Notes under the pieces: model-generated | What the model was told of the DNA's origin: nothing | What the model saw: the letters and a program-made list of their open reading frames with translations, nothing else | Database searches by the model: none | Shown here: piece by piece, positions 10,682 through 21,109 of the stretch | How the letters are laid out: every line of letters starts with the position of its first letter | Numbering within the stretch: position 1 is the first letter of the stretch | Translations under genes and position numbers: made by a program | DNA from: Schoenoplectus triqueter | Lineage: Eukaryota; Streptophyta; Magnoliopsida; Poales; Cyperaceae | Length of the DNA stretch: 36,981 nt | Direction of reading: 5' to 3' | NCBI GenBank assembly: GCA_964058805.1 | Contig: CAXKVV010001424.1 | Span: 1-36,981, forward strand

Positions 10682-11459
10682 TCTCGGAATTCACTCCAAC
10701 TCATTCAAATTTTAATTTGTCATAATTTGAGCTGAATTTTATTTGAATTGATTGACTCATATATTTTCTTTCTCAAGTACGAGTTAAAGATTGACTCATT
10801 CGGTAACTCATCAACTCGTTTATAGTGTAATTTGAAAAAATATATAAAGTAAAGAAAAATATATAATTTGAAATGTCAAAAAAAAATAGTAAATTTGTTT
10901 TTTTAATATATTTTTTTGATGTTTTAAATATAATTATAATATAAGAATTTAATAAAGACCGGATTTGAATGAATCAGATTATGAAGGATTTATTTTTCTG
11001 GGGCTGGGCTGACCCTTACAAGGGGGGGGGGGGGGGGAGCCGGCCCGGATGTGAGAGGATCGGATAAGTAATCAAAATTTTCAATGGGCTGATCAGTCTG
11101 GGTTTATGAATTTGACCCTTATGAACTATCCCGAGTCCTCACAGTCACGAATCAAAAAAAGTACATAAAATATATTACAAAATCATCTATATTATAATTT
11201 TTTTATTTTTTTTGAAATTAGCGGTATCAATTTTTTATCCGACTCAATGAGTCATCTTGATCCGACTAGATATGACCTGTTGATTAATGAATCAGATATT
11301 AGTTTTTTGCATTTCAAAATTGAAGGCTCAAAGGCTACTATCCAATTGAAGCAATTTGAAATTGGAAAGAGAGAATAAATAAGGATTCTCATCTCTTTAT
11401 GTTCCGGACGGAATGAGTCGGGTCTGATCGAATTCGGATCAACTGATCCAAACTCAATT
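10682..11459. other. AT-rich DNA without a gene
   Basis: No coding region is seen. A run of 16 G lies at 11022-11037. Scattered CGGATC / GATCCGA-like motifs resemble the subterminal repeats of hAT-type elements, but I could not define ends. Confidence 0.5.
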
Positions 11460-11550
11460 GAATATAACTTAGTTATCGCTTAAAGTAAATGCAGACCTTA
11501 CTTGTTTGAATCTAACTTAGTCGTTGCTTAAAGTAAATGCAAACCTTATA
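11460..11550. repeat. Tandem duplication, period 48 bp
   Basis: GAAT-TAACTTAGT followed by GCTTAAAGTAAATGCA and ACCTTA is present at 11460 and again at 11508, with a few substitutions. Two copies only. Confidence 0.75.
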
Positions 11551-11992
11551 TAAATGTTTTGAGATTCCAATCAGCTACTATAAAAATTTGGCTGCCATTG
11601 ACTGCCATAATTTCTATGGTGTTGAATTTGATTTAAATGGTGTAAATTTGAATGTCCTTTTTTTTATGAGTCATATTATCATAGATATAAATATTTCTGT
11701 AGTATTTTGCTGCATAGAAAAGTATGATAACTGATCCAAATTCAGATGCTTTGTCGTAGAAGATCGGAAGCAAAAAAAAAAAAAATACGGACTCGATGAA
11801 AAGAGATGATTATTTGCTTAAAAGATAGCAATTATATTATATTTCTTGGGAAGAAGCATGAAAAATAAAAATTCAGAACAATATAGCGGCAGTGGCACGA
11901 TGCTCCAAATATATCAGACAAAATTATACTCTTCTCAATTCATCTCATGGCTACATTGTCTGATTGGCATCATTGTGTATTCATAGCTGACT

Positions 11993-12424
11993 TTAGAAGT
12001 GTCAATGCTTCGGATTCATGTTGAATTATATTATTTTATTATTATTTTTATCTCATTCGAATTTAATCTATTTAAATTTGAATAATTTTTTTTATTCATA
12101 TCCGATTTTATCGAACCAGTAAAACATAATTAAATATTTATTAATTATTTTTATATAATTTCAAATAATTAAATATTAATTTATATATAATTAATCTTAA
12201 TTAGTATATAATTAGTATATATTTAAGCTTTAATTAGTACTAAATCATAAAATTTACTTCAAAAAAATATAATTAATCGAATCAGGAAGGGATAATTCGA
12301 ACCCGATATGGTCCGATTTGGGTCAAAAAATTAAACTCATATCTGATTCATTTATTTTCGGGTCGGGTCAGATTCGAATTGAGTCGGATTAACCCATCAG
12401 GTCGGATCAATAATTGACACCCCA
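11993..12424. mobile_element. hAT-type MITE, about 430 bp
   Basis: The left end TTAGAAGTGTCAAT and the right end ATTGACACCCCA form inverted termini of the widespread plant GGGGTGTCAA hAT type. The flanks AGCTGACT (11985-11992) and AGCTGACA (12425-12432) match at seven of eight bases, the 8-bp duplication length of hAT elements. The interior is AT-rich, with CCGA / TCGGGTCGGGTC motifs near 12296-12400 as subterminal repeats. It has no coding capacity. Confidence 0.7.
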
Positions 12425-14053
12425 AGCTGACATACAGTTACGAAAAAAATTAACAAACTTGTAGACATGTTTAAAGTTTATTCAACTTTCTTGCACGCAC
12501 TAATAAAATGAAAATGTTATAATTTCTTAACAATTTTTTCCTCAAGAAAAAAATCCTAACAAAAATGAAAAACTACTTTAAATGCATACATCGCCGAAAT
12601 TTTAGTAAATATATTAAACTTAATTTATTATTGTTTCAAATAATGCAATATTTTTTTATAATATATTAATTTGATTAAATATGCAATAATCTATATTTAT
12701 TTTATTTTTTAAAATAAGATCTATTGTTAATCCCGATATTTGTTACTTTTTAAATATCTTTAACGCACATTCATGAATTGTATAACCTACGTGATTTTTT
12801 GTTTGAATCTGAATTGTATAATCTTGGACTATATGACAATGGAGATTTGAGAGGAATCGAACCCAATGAATTAAAATCCCATCAGCCACATTGGGGTGTT
12901 AATGGTGGCCCACATGTACATTTCACGGAGAAAGAATGAAAACAATAAGTGGGGTCTTCCCAATTTATTCGATCAATTTATAGCGATATTCGACATAATA
13001 CGTTTCAAATGGAAAAAAAAATAAAAATAAAAAGATAGTGAATCGAACAAGATTTCCTTCGCTTAAGACTTATGGGAAAATTGGCCAAGCCACTATACCG
13101 ATTCAATCATCAATCAAAGTTGATATTCAATAAAATAAATAAAACAGTATTATCGGATCGAATCAGGTATGGATAAAAAAATTTCGACACATGACGAATC
13201 AGATTAGGTCAAATGAATTTTAAAAAAAATTAATAAATTAATACGTTCATATTCGAATCCGATCGCACTTGATCTATTGACACCCATAGTCGAAATATTA
13301 AATGAGTCATGTTTATATATGTTACATAGAGATTTACATTGTGCAAGTGTAGACCATCCTATATATCCATCGAGGGACAAACTGTGTTCTTAATTCGATG
13401 CATTTATTGTTTGCTTTTTTGAGATACAATTGTTGTTTAAATACTTGATTGATGAAGTAAATTACAATATAGGTCCCACCAACTAGAAGGTTATGTATAT
13501 TGTTTGGTCCACTAATTGTTGTGAACACAATCAATTTGCACCCCAACTGACCCTTTCTTTGCATTTTTACAAAGCTAATTGTCATCTATTGTCATAAACT
13601 AATATATAAAATGTTAATTTTATTATGGAAAATATACAATACCATTTATTTCTCAAATGAACTGTATTTATGAGCATGTTAAGAATTAAAAACTTATCAT
13701 TACTTTCCATCCTTTTTCTTTTGTTCATTTTTTTATTATTATCTGTATCTTTGAAATTTTTGTTTTATTTTCTATATATAGGTGTCACATTGCAATTGGC
13801 ATTTGTTTGCACTGCTTTTAGTTATAATAATTGAATATTTATTTAGCGTGACATTATAATTAATAAAAAAAATAGGTTGAAGCAATATTTTAGAAGTTAA
13901 GCTTTCAAATATAAATACTGAATATTTTAATTACAAATTGGGTAGCAAATCTTACTTTTTTACAATTCAATTTTTTTTACTAACTTGAGTATATAAATTG
14001 GTTGATTAACAATTCACAATACAATATATATTTCGTTCCAATTAAGAGCAACA
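12425..14053. other. AT-rich intergenic DNA, possible SINE-like pieces
   Basis: No gene is supportable. Two minus-strand segments carry RNA polymerase III B-box-like sequence GTTCGATTC (12854-12862 and 13040-13048), with A-box-like TGGCTGATGGG or TGGCTTGGCCA about 30-40 bases earlier in transcription order (12878-12888 and about 13083-13093). These may be relics of tRNA-derived SINEs. A sequence ending TATTGACACCC near 13275-13285 resembles one end of the hAT-type MITE, without a matching partner. Confidence 0.3.
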
Positions 14054-14084
14054 CCTCACCGCGAAGCGTGGGGTTCACCTTAGT
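14054..14084 (+). other. Helitron-like 3' terminus (candidate)
   Basis: A hairpin at 14054-14073 (CCTCA, bulged C, CGC, GAA loop, GCG, TGGGG) is followed after a few bases by TTAGT. Helitrons end in a short hairpin about 10 bases before CTRR with T after it. The final bases here are off consensus. A related arrangement is at 941-970. Confidence 0.3.
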
Positions 14085-17000
14085 AATTATGAATAACCTT
14101 TCTGATCCTTTTCTCTCTTTCCCTCGCTAGAAAACTATTCTCCAAAAAGAAAAAGGCTTTGTTCCTGTTGGGCAAGCATAGTAAATCTAAAATAAAGTAA
14201 AAATTAAATCATCTTAAACCAATGGTAAATAGATGAAATAATTTATGCAAAAAATATTAAAAAAAATTAGTGTTACGGAGGTGTTTTAATTTTATTTCAC
14301 CTTAAATTAAAATGCTTTAAAGTGCTTGCTACAAGTTTATATACGTTAGTTCTATTTATTGATTTATTACAACATTTATGTTCATATAAATCTCTACTTC
14401 AAAAATATTAATTTATTAAATTTTCCATCTTTCTAATTACACATGCTAACTCGATTCCAAGATAGTGTGTATCACTAATCTATGTTTTTAACCAAATATG
14501 TTTTTGTTGTTCGCTTTTATTTGCATAAACATTGTATTGTAAATAGAGAAAAGTCTATGAATAGACTCTAAAGTCTAAACTAGTTTTATTCAATCAAGTC
14601 CTTTGACTTTTAATTGAGTTCAAATAAGCATTACTTTTGATTTTGAGTCAATTAAAACCTTCCATCTAGATCCTTTACCCATGCTCAATCTTGAATGGCA
14701 CAAAAAAAGGCTTATTTTCTTATTAAATTTCAAAGTTTGAATAGATCCAACAATCGATTCATCGGTCTCAGTTGCAAGGATTTTTCCATTTCACACTAAG
14801 CATTTTTCATTTTATACCATTATTTTAAGCCCAAAAAGATGACTAAATTTATTATAGAATGAAACCATAATTTAGAATGCATAACAAAGATCAATAAATG
14901 CTTAAAACCTAAAGTTTATTCAAGCCAACATGTTTATCTCCTTTCAACTATAATCTCCAACCCAACTATGTAATAAACGATGCATTTTCTATTTTTAGAA
15001 AAGAAATTATAATTGAAAGACAACTATTTATTTTTTGGTTATCTAGCCCTTATCTTTTGCTTGATATAAAAAGTTCTTACAAGACAATATAATTGTAGTT
15101 CCAATAGTTTTGTCTCTTGAGACTACGTAAAAATATATGAAAATGTAATTGAAAAATAAAGACCAAAATAATAATTAATAAATAGCTGACAAATCTATCT
15201 CTGTCTACATAAATAGTAAAATATTTACGGCTCTGAGATTTTGACATCCCTGACCGTGTGGAATATTATTCACTCGGTTATTTCTAAAAATAAAAATGGG
15301 GATAGTCAAACCCTTCCAAAACTAAAAAAATGCAGAATAATCTCCACAAATAGTTGCGTTCCACAAATGAAGATATTTTTTCCTTTCACATAATAAATTT
15401 TAAAATAGTATTTTGATAATTTTAAAATTTTAGAGTGAGATGAAGACAATTTTTCCTTTCACGAATGGCAACTCGTGATGAGGATAGGATAAAGACATAG
15501 TTTTCTACTTTTCTTTGTGTGACGTCTTGGCAGCACCTGCCAAGTGTGATAGCGTAGGGACGAGACTTTGAAAGAGAAAAATGATGATGATTTTCATGTT
15601 TTCAAAAGTCTTCAAAATATTTCCCGTACGTAAAGAAGTGTTTTTTAAGTTGACTTAATTTGGATTAGCTGTGCCTCGCATTTATATTTAATGAATTTCA
15701 TAATGCTAAATGTTTTACAAGCATTAGTAGTATATTTATCTTTTCTATATTATTTTGGCAGATATAAATGTCCACGTAACTTTTGACAGAGATATTTCTC
15801 ATATAATCTAAATATATATTCTCGTCGTGTTTATTAAAAATTATCATCATTTTCGTTTAAAAATGTCACTTGGAGATAATTTTGTTCACAATTGTTCACG
15901 CGCAGTTCCATGCACTTATAAATATCGATATACAAATCACTTAATTTGTGATTTTAATGTCCATTAAAAAAATTATTTGTGAAAAATAAGAATGTCTTAA
16001 CAAACTCTTATCATGTAGTACTGGATATTTGTCCAGCATTAAATATAATGAAAACGACCATAATATTTGTTGGATGTGCCATAAATATCTTTATTGGTTG
16101 GGTCATGCTAACCCGGATCATGATTTTTTATTAAAAATGAGCAAAAGATAAATAATTTAATCAATTCATGGTTATATTAAAAATACACATCATATAACTA
16201 CGACGAGCACGTGCTTTTTTGTTTTTTTTATAATGCTTCCATTTTTATTATGTTGATTTTATTGTAACATGTAAGGAAACATTTCACAACATTATATAAC
16301 TACTTCGAGGACTTGCTTTTTACAATGCTTTCATTTTTATTGTGTTGATTTTATTGCAATATGCAAGGAAACAGAAATGTATAAATATAGTGTTTGTTAA
16401 ACATCAAAAGAAATCGAAGTATTTTTTTTTTGTATTTGTCAAATTGCACAAACAAACAAACAAAATACGCTATCTATAGAATATTATTGGCGAAATTTAT
16501 AAAAACTATTTATTTTGTAAAATTATCACTATCTTGAAACATTATCTGCATTACAAAAAAAATCATTCCCAAATAATATTTAGTGTATATCAAAATTATA
16601 AATTTAAAGCCCACCCAATTATTTTCGAATAATGAATGGAAGTAAGAACACAAAGAATGCGATACCAAGGATGCATAGTGACAAGTTCATGATTCGGAAA
16701 ACATTCGGTGAGATAAAAAATTCGACGTTCGAGTATAATGCGGGTATAATTCGGGAATAGTTTGTTTTATATAATATAAATAATATATATATTATAATGA
16801 TAAAATATTAAAAATATATTAAAAATTATAAAATTTTATATAAAATAATATATAATATATTTTTTTACCGAATAATTCATAAATAAAATATTTTTTAATA
16901 AAAAAATACAATATATATTAAATTAATGAATTATTCATGAAACTTGCAACGGCGTGCAACCATTAATAATAAAAGTATGTAGTAATGACCACAAAGAACA

Positions 17001-17214
17001 AAAACTTTATTCAAATTTCAATGATTGAATTAAAATAATCTAGACTCTTTTAACCGGTTGCAATTTGACTGGTTTGGCCGAATCAAGTACAATTCGTATA
17101 AGTGCTGTCAATTTTCTCACCACAAAAAACGCAGCCAAAATTTACTGTTCAGAGTCGCAAAAGTCCATTGATCTAATCAGCAATGCCTGTTCTCATCTGA
17201 TGGCAGATGAAGCC
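14085..17214. other. Gene-poor AT-rich DNA
   Basis: I see no protein gene, RNA gene or complete mobile element. It holds long A/T-rich tracts, for example about 16740-16930, and the local duplication at 16191-16372, which is listed separately. Confidence 0.55.
16191..16372. repeat. Tandem duplication, period about 100 bp
   Basis: Copies at about 16191-16281 and about 16293-16372 share ATATAACTAC, then CATTTTTATT-TGTTGATTT, then AAGGAAACA. The first copy has extra T residues. Confidence 0.75.
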
Positions 17215-17223
17215 AATTAGGGA

Positions 17224-17432
17224 CGTAGGGGAAATTCAAAACCCTTTTAACTAAAAATTAGATTTAAAGCGTTTGAGATTTGTTGATTTTGCATTGAGAT
17301 TCGTAATAACTATTGAAAATATAAATTTTGAATTTAGATTTTATTAAAAGTACGAATCTCAATGTAAAATCAACGGCTCTTAAAGACTTTGAACCTAATT
17401 TTTGGTTCAAAAGGCTTTGAACCTCCTCCGAT
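17224..17432. mobile_element. MULE-type MITE, about 209 bp
   Basis: The whole element folds. The left arm runs into TTGATTTTGCATTGAGATTC and the right arm mirrors it with GAATCTCAATGTAAAATCAA. The inverted similarity extends about 75 bp each way, from GGGGAAATTCAAAACC to GGCTTTGAACCTCC. The flanks AATTAGGGA (17215-17223) and CATTAGGTA (17433-17441) agree at seven of nine positions, the 9-bp duplication of Mutator-like elements. It has no coding capacity. Confidence 0.65.
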
Positions 17433-17624
17433 CATTAGGTACTGCCACTAACCGATTCAAAAATACAGAATTCGTTTCAGAAAATCAGAGTACTTAATGG
17501 AGTAAAGCTAATGTGCTCTTAACAGGGTACAACAATTTAGGTTATTTTGAGTTTTCTAAATCATATTTTTAATTTTTAAAAATAATGTACAAACATTATT
17601 TATATGATACCATGAGCTTAAGCT

Positions 17625-17641
17625 CACGGAGGTCCTCCGTG
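17625..17641. repeat. 17-bp palindrome
   Basis: CACGGAGG and CCTCCGTG flank a single T. It sits at the left end of MITE A and appears to be a local inverted duplication within its terminus. Confidence 0.8.
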
Positions 17642-17788
17642 AGGTTAACTCAAAAAGTACATCAAATCATCTAGAAATTTTAATTTATCATGTTCATTAA
17701 ATTATTCATATGAAAATTTTATGGGATGCAAAAATTTGAAGTGTTTTGAGCTTTTTAAGTCATTATTTTTAATTTTTAAAAATCAGCT

Positions 17789-17789
<1 letters not shown>

Positions 17790-17845
<56 letters not shown>
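17790..17845 (+). repeat. (TAA) microsatellite, about 18 units
   Basis: An uninterrupted run of TAA triplets in the loop of fold-back MITE A. Such a run is expected to vary in length between individuals. Confidence 0.95.
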
Positions 17846-17999
17846 TATTCAATATTTGAACATCATTTAAAAAAATAAAAACGGTGACATAAAAAGCTCA
17901 AAACACTCTAAATTTTTGTATCCCATGAGTAAAGAATTTAATGAGCATGATAAACTAAACTTTAGAGATGATTTGATATGTTTTTTGAGTTAAACTCAT

Positions 18000-18043
18000 G
18001 GTATCTTTACTCTCTCTCTATATATATAGAGAGTAAAGATACC
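18000..18043. repeat. 44-bp near-perfect palindrome at the MITE junction
   Basis: GGTATCTTTACTCTCT and its inverse flank a TATATATA core. The palindrome is the meeting point of the right arm of MITE A and the left arm of MITE B. The inverted similarity continues, less perfectly, for about 40 bp further on each side. Confidence 0.85.
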
Positions 18044-18380
18044 GTGAGGTTAACTAAAAAAATACATCAAATCATCTTCAAATTTTAATTTATCATACTC
18101 ATTAAATTCTTTATATAAAAATCTTGTGGGATGCAAAATTTTGAAGTATTTTGAGTTTTTTAAGTCATTATTTTTTTTAATTTTTAAAAATATTATTTAA
18201 ACGTTAAATATTTTATTATTATTTTCAGAATTGATTTTAAAAAATTAAAAATCATGACTTAAAAATTTCAAAACACTCTAAATTTTTGCATCCCACAATA
18301 TTTTCATTTAAAGAATTTAATGAGAATGATAAATTAAAATGAGAAGGCAAATCTTAAATTTTTGAAAATCACTGTATCGC
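18022..18380. mobile_element. Fold-back MITE B, related to MITE A
   Basis: It begins GAGAGTAAAGATACCGTGAG and repeats the arms of MITE A: TACATCAAATCATCT, GGGATGCAAAATTTTG and, in inverse, AAATTTTTGCATCCCA. The right end (about 18340-18380) is decayed. With MITE A it makes a head-to-tail pair whose four arms alternate in orientation. Confidence 0.6.
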
Positions 18381-18455
18381 CACACATGCACTATATCTGA
18401 TACGATATCCGCACCCACACCTGTGCAGCATAGATATAAACCATTCAAAATAATT

Positions 18456-18546
18456 TTCATATGAATATCTAGTTGTTGATAAAGTTTATATTTTTAAAAT
18501 TTCTTTAATATTTTTAGAAAATCAAGTAACTAGATATTCATATGAA
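18456..18546. repeat. Inverted repeat with perfect 19-bp arms
   Basis: TTCATATGAATATCTAGTT (18456-18474) and its exact inverse (18528-18546) flank a 53-bp AT-rich loop. It could be a small fold-back element. No target duplication was found. Confidence 0.8.
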
Positions 18547-18867
18547 ATGAGCAGATCAAAATAACTATTTTAATTTTAAAAAATGAAAAACCGATTCATA
18601 GCAAAGAGATGATCCGTGCTAAACATAATATCATAACTCAATCCCCTCTCTCTATATAAAACTGATTTTTTTTAAGAACATTAGTATTGTAATATATTAA
18701 TTTGATATCGCTCGATTTAAAAAAAATACCAAATTAATTTTAATTTAAAATTCAGAAAACATGTTTGATATACATCTAGTCGATCGTTTCAATTATACAA
18801 TTTGATTTAAAATATTAGGATCTTTTTGAAATAAAGATAGAGGTCAATACACCTTACTTTAAATGTC

Positions 18868-19032
18868 TATAAATATTTTTCTCTTTAAAATTTGTCTAGC
18901 TTTTAACGCCATGCCCAATCGGTCAGTTCCAAACGAAAATATCTTCGCTTTCTTTATGAAGAATAACAGTATAAATAATTTTCTCTTTAGTTTTTGTCTA
19001 GTTTTTAATGCAATGTCCAATCGGTCAGTACA
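18868..19032 (+). repeat. Tandem duplication, period 102 bp
   Basis: Both copies contain TTTTCTCTTTA, TTTGTCTAG-TTTTAA and CCAATCGGTCAGT (starts 18868 and 18970). A 62-codon frame spanning both is a by-product of the duplication and does not look like a gene. Confidence 0.75.
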
Positions 19033-19239
19033 CCAAAAGATGACTAGATGAATAATTTATAACCCTAAAGATTGAATAGAAGATATTGTTGCTTTTTAAA
19101 AAATGCAATTATTGTGAACCAATCATAATATCCAATAGCCTGCACTCCTAATTAGTTCAATCAAAAGTTTATCTTTTAATGAAATGTAACAATCAATGAA
19201 CTAGAGATCATCTAAGGTATGTCATAGAAAATAAAAATT

Positions 19240-19860
19240 ATTAAAAATAGCAATCCATTCTCAAATGACCCCAACAATAGAGCATTTTACAAAAAGATGA
19301 TTCATAGTCTCAAATTGTCACAGAAAATGTAAGAGGAATCACCTTGCCAACTTTTGAGAAGTTGATCTTTAGTTACGATTTTTTTCTTACCTATTAGTCA
19401 CTTAAATATTTTAATTTTAAATTAGATTTTCAAACTATATCATATTCATGACTAACAACCCCACCAAAATCTAATCACTTATAAAAATAGTGAACTGAAA
19501 ATAAACCCGAGGAATGTCATCTCCACACATAAATATCATGTTTCATAGGATTTAAAATAAGAATACCTACTAAAGAATGTAAATGAATCCATTTTTGAAG
19601 ATAATGACCTACAAGTTGTCTTCTGAAATTTAAAGTTAATATATCAGTAATATATGCATTTGCTACAGTAATGTTAGGATGAATTGTAATAGAATATAAT
19701 AAATAATATGAACAATAAAGAGCACATTGATTAAATCATTTATCATCCCAAAAAGAAATAGCAGCACTAAAACCAAAATTTTTATTAAAACCTAAATCAA
19801 AAAGATCATTGTCATGCAATATAGCTTTTCAAAAGGGATGTTCTAGGAGTGATAATATTA
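19240..19860 (-). pseudogene. LINE (L1-type) relic: RT C-terminal region with zinc-binding domain
   Basis: Read on the minus strand, broken frames give the C-terminal part of a plant L1-type LINE polyprotein. In order they contain FGFSAAISFWDDK (the GNG-FW-D-W type block, about 19750), DILTLNFRRQL (about 19620), DIYVWR-HSSGLFSV (about 19520), KKKIVTKDQLL-SWQGD (about 19370) and ETMNHLFVKCSIVGVI (about 19280), which is the zinc-binding reverse transcriptase domain. Stops interrupt each section, for example where tryptophan is expected after FWDDK and before EWI. No polymerase core, endonuclease, poly(A) tail or target duplication was found, so this is an internal fragment of a dead copy. Confidence 0.7.
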
Positions 19861-20134
19861 TTCTTAACATTACAAAAATATATAATTATCAAAAAAATAT
19901 ATCAAGTCTTACTTGTTGACTCTTATTCGACTCTTAGAGTCTGAAATATTTGATAAAAATCAGACTCACCTCTTAAAAATTAAGCTCTTTAAACCTAAAT
20001 CTAGCCACATCTAAATTTTTTATATTTATTTTTTATCAAATATGATCTTTATCTAGTCTTTTTATAGATCCGTTAGATATGGCCCTTGACAAGTCTAGCC
20101 CATGATACCCAATAGGCACACCGCATATCAAAAA
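19861..20134. other. AT-rich flank, nothing seen
   Basis: No coding or repeat signal beyond the LINE relic to the left. The last nine bases (TATCAAAAA, 20126-20134) are the left target duplication of the next element. Confidence 0.5.
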
Positions 20135-20865
20135 GGCAAAACTGAGTATATGCTCCCAATAAATTCTAATTTGGATATTTACCCCTTTAAATTTAAAAAT
20201 TGGGTATTTATATCTGAAAATGTCAAAACTTTGGATATTTACCCATAAGTAGCATTATCTTCATAAAAATTAAATTAGCAATAAATTAAAATTATAATAG
20301 AGTAAAAATATCGCTCTATATTTTTCTATCATCCATACAACTTGCACCGCAACAAAATCAACGATAATGCATTAAATTATTTTATTTTGCTATGCACATT
20401 GTATTGCTGCTATATTGTACTTACCCTTTCTCTCTCTCATTAAGCTCCAACTGTGTGTAAATATGATATCAAATAAAGTAATGAATTTCTACGAACTGAA
20501 ACTAACATAATAAAAAACTGATACAAATCCGATCTGACCATAACTAATGTCTACCTAATGAGATTGGTATTTATAGCGATAAAAATAGTTTCATAATTAT
20601 GATAATTTTGTGCATCTATGCAGTAATAAAATTAGAAAAAAGATTTATGTATAAATAAAAAATATCTTGAATCATCAGAAGAGAAGAAATATTTTTATCT
20701 TATTATAATTTTAATTAATTGTTAACTTGATTTTTATGAGGATAATATTAATTATGGATAAATATCTAAGGTTTTGATATTTTCAGAGAGAAATACCTAA
20801 TTTTCAAATTTAAAAGAGTAAATATTCAAATTAAGATGTATTTAGGGTATATACTTAATTTTGCC
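20135..20865. mobile_element. Long-TIR MULE-type MITE upstream of MLO
   Basis: Inverted terminal repeats of about 180 bp are about 80% alike by eye. The left arm starts GGCAAAACTGAGTATATGC and the right arm ends GTATATACTTAATTTTGCC. Paired blocks include TTGGATATTTACC against its inverse near 20822, and CATAAAAATTAAATTA against its inverse near 20730. The flanks TATCAAAAA (20126-20134) and TATAAAAAA (20866-20874) agree at eight of nine bases, fitting a Mutator-like 9-bp duplication. The interior (about 20320-20690) has no coding capacity. It ends about 245 bp before the MLO start codon, so it may lie in or next to the promoter. Confidence 0.75.
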
Positions 20866-21004
20866 TATAAAAAAAATGTAGCGCAAAATTGACCAAGTCA
20901 ACACAATTTACTCTTTTTAATCCAGAAGTAAATAAAAGACACTTTGCTTTCAATCTATAACCTTCAATTGAGTCAATTCTCATCACCTCATCTCGTCTCT
21001 GTGT

Positions 21005-21014
21005 CTTATATATT
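21005..21014 (+). promoter_or_regulatory. Candidate TATA box of the MLO gene
   Basis: CTTATATATT lies about 100 bp upstream of the ATG at 21110, a usual distance for a plant TATA box plus a short 5' UTR. Transcription would start near 21035-21045. This is a sequence match only. Confidence 0.45.
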
Positions 21015-21109
21015 ATTAAAACGAACTTTAGGTTGCATATCTGCATGCTCAGTAGAGTTCAGGAGAAACTTCCAATTAAACCAAACTCAAAGCTTGATTG
21101 AGCTCAACT

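Larger units (their letters stand above)
17600..18021. mobile_element. Fold-back MITE A with a TAA microsatellite core
   Basis: The left arm (about 17605-17765) is repeated in inverse as the right arm (about 17880-18020). Matching blocks include ACATCAAATCATCT / AGATGATTTGATAT, GGGATGCAAAAATT / AATTTTTGTATCCC and AAAGCTCAAAACACT against its inverse. The centre is a TAA repeat. The left end also carries two small palindromes at 17614-17641. The right end ends in GGTATCTTTACTCTCTC and abuts MITE B. Confidence 0.7.

Noticed and set aside
13334..13585. 83-codon minus-strand frame
   Set aside because: No recognisable motif, no splice sites or promoter, and the surroundings are repeat-like.
17605..18380. 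CRISPR-like or satellite array
   Set aside because: The repeats are inverted arms of fold-back elements, not regularly spaced direct repeats.
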